The notes under the pieces were generated by a model that was not told the origin of the DNA, did no database searches, and worked only from the letters and a program-made list of their open reading frames with translations. Positions 5,707-7,700 of a DNA stretch of 7,700 nucleotides are shown in pieces. A program made the translations under genes and the position numbers. Numbering within the stretch: position 1 is the stretch's first letter; every line of letters starts with the position of its first letter. The DNA comes from Nanohaloarchaea archaeon PL-Br10_U2g5 (GTDB taxonomy: Archaea; Halobacteriota; Halobacteria; Halobacteriales; Haloferacaceae). Location: contig LKMY01000072.1 of assembly GCA_001564205.1 (NCBI GenBank), positions 1 to 7,700 of the forward strand, given 5' to 3'.

Positions 5707-6195
5707 ATGGAAACTACTCGCCATTTCACGGCGACGACGTACATCGTCAACGACGGAGCGACCGCCCTCCACGAACACGAGCGACTGGGGATCAGGCTCC
5801 CGCCCGGCGGCCACGTCGACCGCGACGAGCTCCCCCACGAGGCGGCCCTGCGCGAGGTTCGTGAGGAGACGGGGCTCGACGCAGAGCTCGTCGCGACCGA
5901 GTCGTCGATCACGGGCCCGAACACGCGGGGGTTACCGGAGCCCGAACATCTCATGCTCCACGATATAAACGTTCACGAAGACGGCTCCGTCGGCCACCAG
6001 CATATCGACCACCTCTACTACGCTCGCGTCGACTCGCGGGAGATCGCGCCGAACGGGACCGAGGAGGTCGACCCCGACCGGTGGGAGTGGTACACGCCGG
6101 CCGAGTTGGCGGCGAGCGGCCTCGAGCGAGACGTGATCGATCTCGGTCGCGAGGCGATCGCCGCCGTCGACGACGCGGAGTCACCGCCGCTCTGA
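5707..6195 (+). CDS. Nudix hydrolase
   Basis: A 162-residue protein with a perfect Nudix box: G35, five residues, E41, seven residues, then REVREETGL at 49-57, with the metal-binding glutamates E50, E53 and E54. The fold-typical strand before it (HFTATTYIVND, 6-16) and the 'RLPPGGH'-like turn (LPPGGHVD, 31-38) are present, as is the late 'VDPDRWEWYTPAEL' region common at the end of Nudix domains. Family knowledge: these enzymes hydrolyse nucleoside diphosphates linked to another moiety, often to clear damaged or regulatory nucleotides; the substrate is not readable. A His-rich segment (about 97-117) is unusual but matches a known Nudix branch. The ATG at 5707 is chosen because residues from an upstream in-frame TTG at 5653 do not extend the fold. 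It lies 112 bases after tfb and 108 bases before the next gene, probably with its own promoter. Confidence 0.92.
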   Translation: METTRHFTATTYIVNDGATALHEHERLGIRLPPGGHVDRDELPHEAALREVREETGLDAELVATESSITGPNTRGLPEPEHLMLHDINVHEDGSVGHQHIDHLYYARVDSREIAPNGTEEVDPDRWEWYTPAELAASGLERDVIDLGREAIAAVDDAESPPL

Positions 6196-6269
6196 CGGCG
6201 CAAGTCTCGGATCGGTGGCGCCTCGTGTCCCGCGTCTCAGCGTCAGACAGCCGTCTCACGCTCCGGAAG

Positions 6270-6277
6270 GTATTTGA
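6270..6277 (+). promoter_or_regulatory. Probable TATA box of the large modular gene
   Basis: GTATTTGA lies about 30 bases before the ATG at 6304, so the transcript would begin within a few bases of the start codon. AAATAA at 6291-6296 is too close to the ATG to serve as TATA box for it. Confidence 0.45.
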
Positions 6278-6303
6278 GTCGTTGCTGGCGAAATAACACA
6301 AGA

Positions 6304-7700
6304 ATGGACGCACAGCGAAGAGCGGAGATCACCGGCTGGGACGCCCGGGAATTCTCGGAGGGATTCTCAGGGCTCCGACGTCTCGTCGACCGGGAGTTCT
6401 CCGGAGCAGTGACCGATGGGATGGGGTGGCTGTTCGTGTTCGAGGGGCGCGTTATCGGCACCGCCGACGCCGACCTCGACGCGTTCGCGGACGCGTCAGG
6501 AACTATCTACGAGGCGCCCCACGAATCGCTTTCGATCCTGTTCGCCATGCAAGAGCAGGGCGGTGAGCCGCGGGCGCAGTACTACACGAACGACACGCCC
6601 CTTTCGGAAGCCGACCGCAAGCTCTCACAGGGCGGCTTCACCGGCTACATCGAGCTATCGGAGAACGTCCTCTCCGGCGATTACTACGTCACCTACACCG
6701 CGGGCGAATCGATGGCGGCCGCGTACGTCGGGAACTCTCGTCGCCTCGAAACCGGGGACGACGCGTTTACCCTTGCAGACGACGAGGTCGGAATCTACAC
6801 CGTATACGAGGTGGATCTGAACGTCCGTGAGATTCCGACCGGTCCCGAAGCGAGCGGACGGGGCGATGCCGGCGAAACCGCGGCCGTGCCCGGAGAGGGA
6901 AGCGGCCGAACCGCCGCAGATCCGACGAAACAAAACGGTTCCGAGGGTGCTAGCGCTGCCGACGATGTGGAGACGCAAGACGCCGTCGGGACGGCCGACC
7001 ACACACAACAGCAGGGTGAGCCGGCGAACGACGGAGCCGATACCGCCGAACCGGCCAACGCCGAACCGGCCAACGCCGAACCGGCCAACGCGGAATCCGG
7101 TGAGACGGAGGTCGACGATGCCGTCGACGATGCGAGCACCGCGTCATCAAACGGGGCCGAAGAAGTTACCCGGGCCGAGGAAGTTACTCGGGACGAAACA
7201 CCGGAAAGCGACCGAAACCCCGCGATGTCGGCTACGCGGCCGTCTGACCAGAGCGATGACGGTTCGGGGCACCCTTCAGACGACGTGTTCTCTGAAGAAG
7301 AAGAGTGGCGCGAGCAGCGCTCGATCCCAGCGCTCGATCCGTCGGAGGCGAGCGACCCTGCAAGCGGTCGCTCCGTATCGAGCGAAGCGGAGCAGCCGAA
7401 TCCTCGAACGGATCGCGCTCAGTCGCGGAGCTCCGGTCGACGCGGTAGCCAGCGGTCTGAGGTCGCGACCGAAGCCACCGCTGACAGCGGTTCGCCGGAT
7501 CCACGCTCGACCGAACGGCGTGGGACGAACCGGTCAGCCGTCTCGCAGCGCTCCGCTGAAGCGGCGTCCAGCGGCCGAGTCCAGCGGGTCACACAGCTCG
7601 AAGCCGCCCTCGAAGCGGCCGAGTCCGAACGGGAGTCACTGACCGCCGAACGCGACAAGCTTGCGGGAGAGCGGGACGAGTTACAGACGGAGCGGGACGA
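6304..7700 (+). CDS. Large modular protein: conserved-looking N-terminal domain, disordered linker, coiled coil (3' end outside window)
   Basis: The frame is open from ATG 6304 to the right edge (465 full codons, no stop). Residues 1-178 look globular: W12, GWLFVFEGRVIG (41-52), YEAPHESLSILFAMQEQGGE (69-88), YYTNDTPLSEAD (93-104), GGFTGYIELSENVLSGDYYV (110-129), and YVGNSRRLETGDDAF (141-155). I recall similar N-termini in other haloarchaeal hypothetical proteins but know no function. Residues 180-335 form an acidic Ala/Glu/Asp/Thr linker with short tandem repeats; 336-425 are Ser/Arg rich; from about 426 a heptad coiled coil begins (LTAERDK, LAGERDE, LQTERDE). No signal peptide or membrane segment is visible, so it is probably cytoplasmic. 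The layout suggests a scaffold or an assembly protein with a ligand- or partner-binding head; that is inference. Composition and constant frame argue that this, not the overlapping 6827-7642 frame, is coding. Confidence 0.85.
   Translation, partial: MDAQRRAEITGWDAREFSEGFSGLRRLVDREFSGAVTDGMGWLFVFEGRVIGTADADLDAFADASGTIYEAPHESLSILFAMQEQGGEPRAQYYTNDTPLSEADRKLSQGGFTGYIELSENVLSGDYYVTYTAGESMAAAYVGNSRRLETGDDAFTLADDEVGIYTVYEVDLNVREIPTGPEASGRGDAGETAAVPGEGSGRTAADPTKQNGSEGASAADDVETQDAVGTADHTQQQGEPANDGADTAEPANAEPANAEPANAESGETEVDDAVDDASTASSNGAEEVTRAEEVTRDETPESDRNPAMSATRPSDQSDDGSGHPSDDVFSEEEEWREQRSIPALDPSEASDPASGRSVSSEAEQPNPRTDRAQSRSSGRRGSQRSEVATEATADSGSPDPRSTERRGTNRSAVSQRSAEAASSGRVQRVTQLEAALEAAESERESLTAERDKLAGERDELQTERD
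7045..7089 (+). repeat. 15-bp tandem repeat, three exact copies, inside the large modular gene
   Basis: GCCGAACCGGCCAAC occurs at 7045-7059, 7060-7074 and 7075-7089 without mismatch, encoding AEPAN three times in the disordered linker. The exactness at DNA level, including third codon positions, shows a recent expansion that keeps the frame. Confidence 0.95.
7156..7191 (+). repeat. 18-bp tandem repeat, two copies, inside the large modular gene
   Basis: Bases 7156-7173 and 7174-7191 match at all but two positions, both silent, and encode AEEVTR twice. It is a second, older in-frame duplication in the same linker. Confidence 0.85.

Noticed and set aside
6827..7642. Plus-strand open frame of 271 codons inside the large modular gene
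   Set aside because: Its product is very rich in Arg and Pro, unlike haloarchaeal proteins, whereas the frame from 6304 gives an acidic protein with continuous domain and coiled-coil structure to the window edge.

Overview
The window comes from a halophilic archaeon (class Halobacteria). The evidence is high GC, proteins rich in Asp and Glu and poor in Lys, GTG as well as ATG starts, no Shine-Dalgarno sites at most starts, TATA boxes about 25-30 bases before several start codons (leaderless transcripts), and an archaeal transcription factor B gene. Genus cannot be fixed from the sequence alone; a Halorubrum/Haloferax-type genome is my guess. Most of the window is ordinary chromosomal coding sequence. 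I see no transposase, integrase, CRISPR array, rRNA or tRNA.

Left block, plus strand (1-1445): the C-terminal end of histidinol-phosphate aminotransferase (hisC), an AK6/Fap7-type adenylate kinase whose GTG start overlaps the hisC stop by 4 bases, and 26 bases further a CDP-alcohol phosphatidyltransferase, probably the archaetidylinositol-phosphate synthase type. The three look like one transcription unit joining histidine biosynthesis, ribosome-linked nucleotide kinase and membrane lipid synthesis. A short acidic ribbon-helix-helix-like gene follows (1525-1761) with its own leaderless promoter.

Middle block, minus strand (1813-4309): a 12-TM major facilitator transporter and, upstream of it, an M24 (Xaa-Pro type) metallopeptidase with all five metal ligands. 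The 127-base gap between them holds a 36-bp tandem repeat that contains an inverted repeat. The peptidase is divergent from transcription factor B; the 313-base gap between them is AT-rich and holds two strong TATA-like boxes, a hairpin with a TTCG loop followed by a T run, and a 14-base imperfect direct repeat.

Right block, plus strand (4623-7700): transcription factor B (tfb), a Nudix hydrolase, and the start of a large gene that runs off the right edge. That last gene has a conserved-looking N-terminal globular domain (about 180 residues), a long disordered linker with internal tandem repeats, and the beginning of a coiled coil. Its function is unknown and it is the least explained gene here. 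No convincing new multi-gene system is visible; the points most worth checking are the large modular protein, the tandem repeat before the transporter, the palindrome over the promoter of the small gene, and the structured region between the peptidase and tfb.
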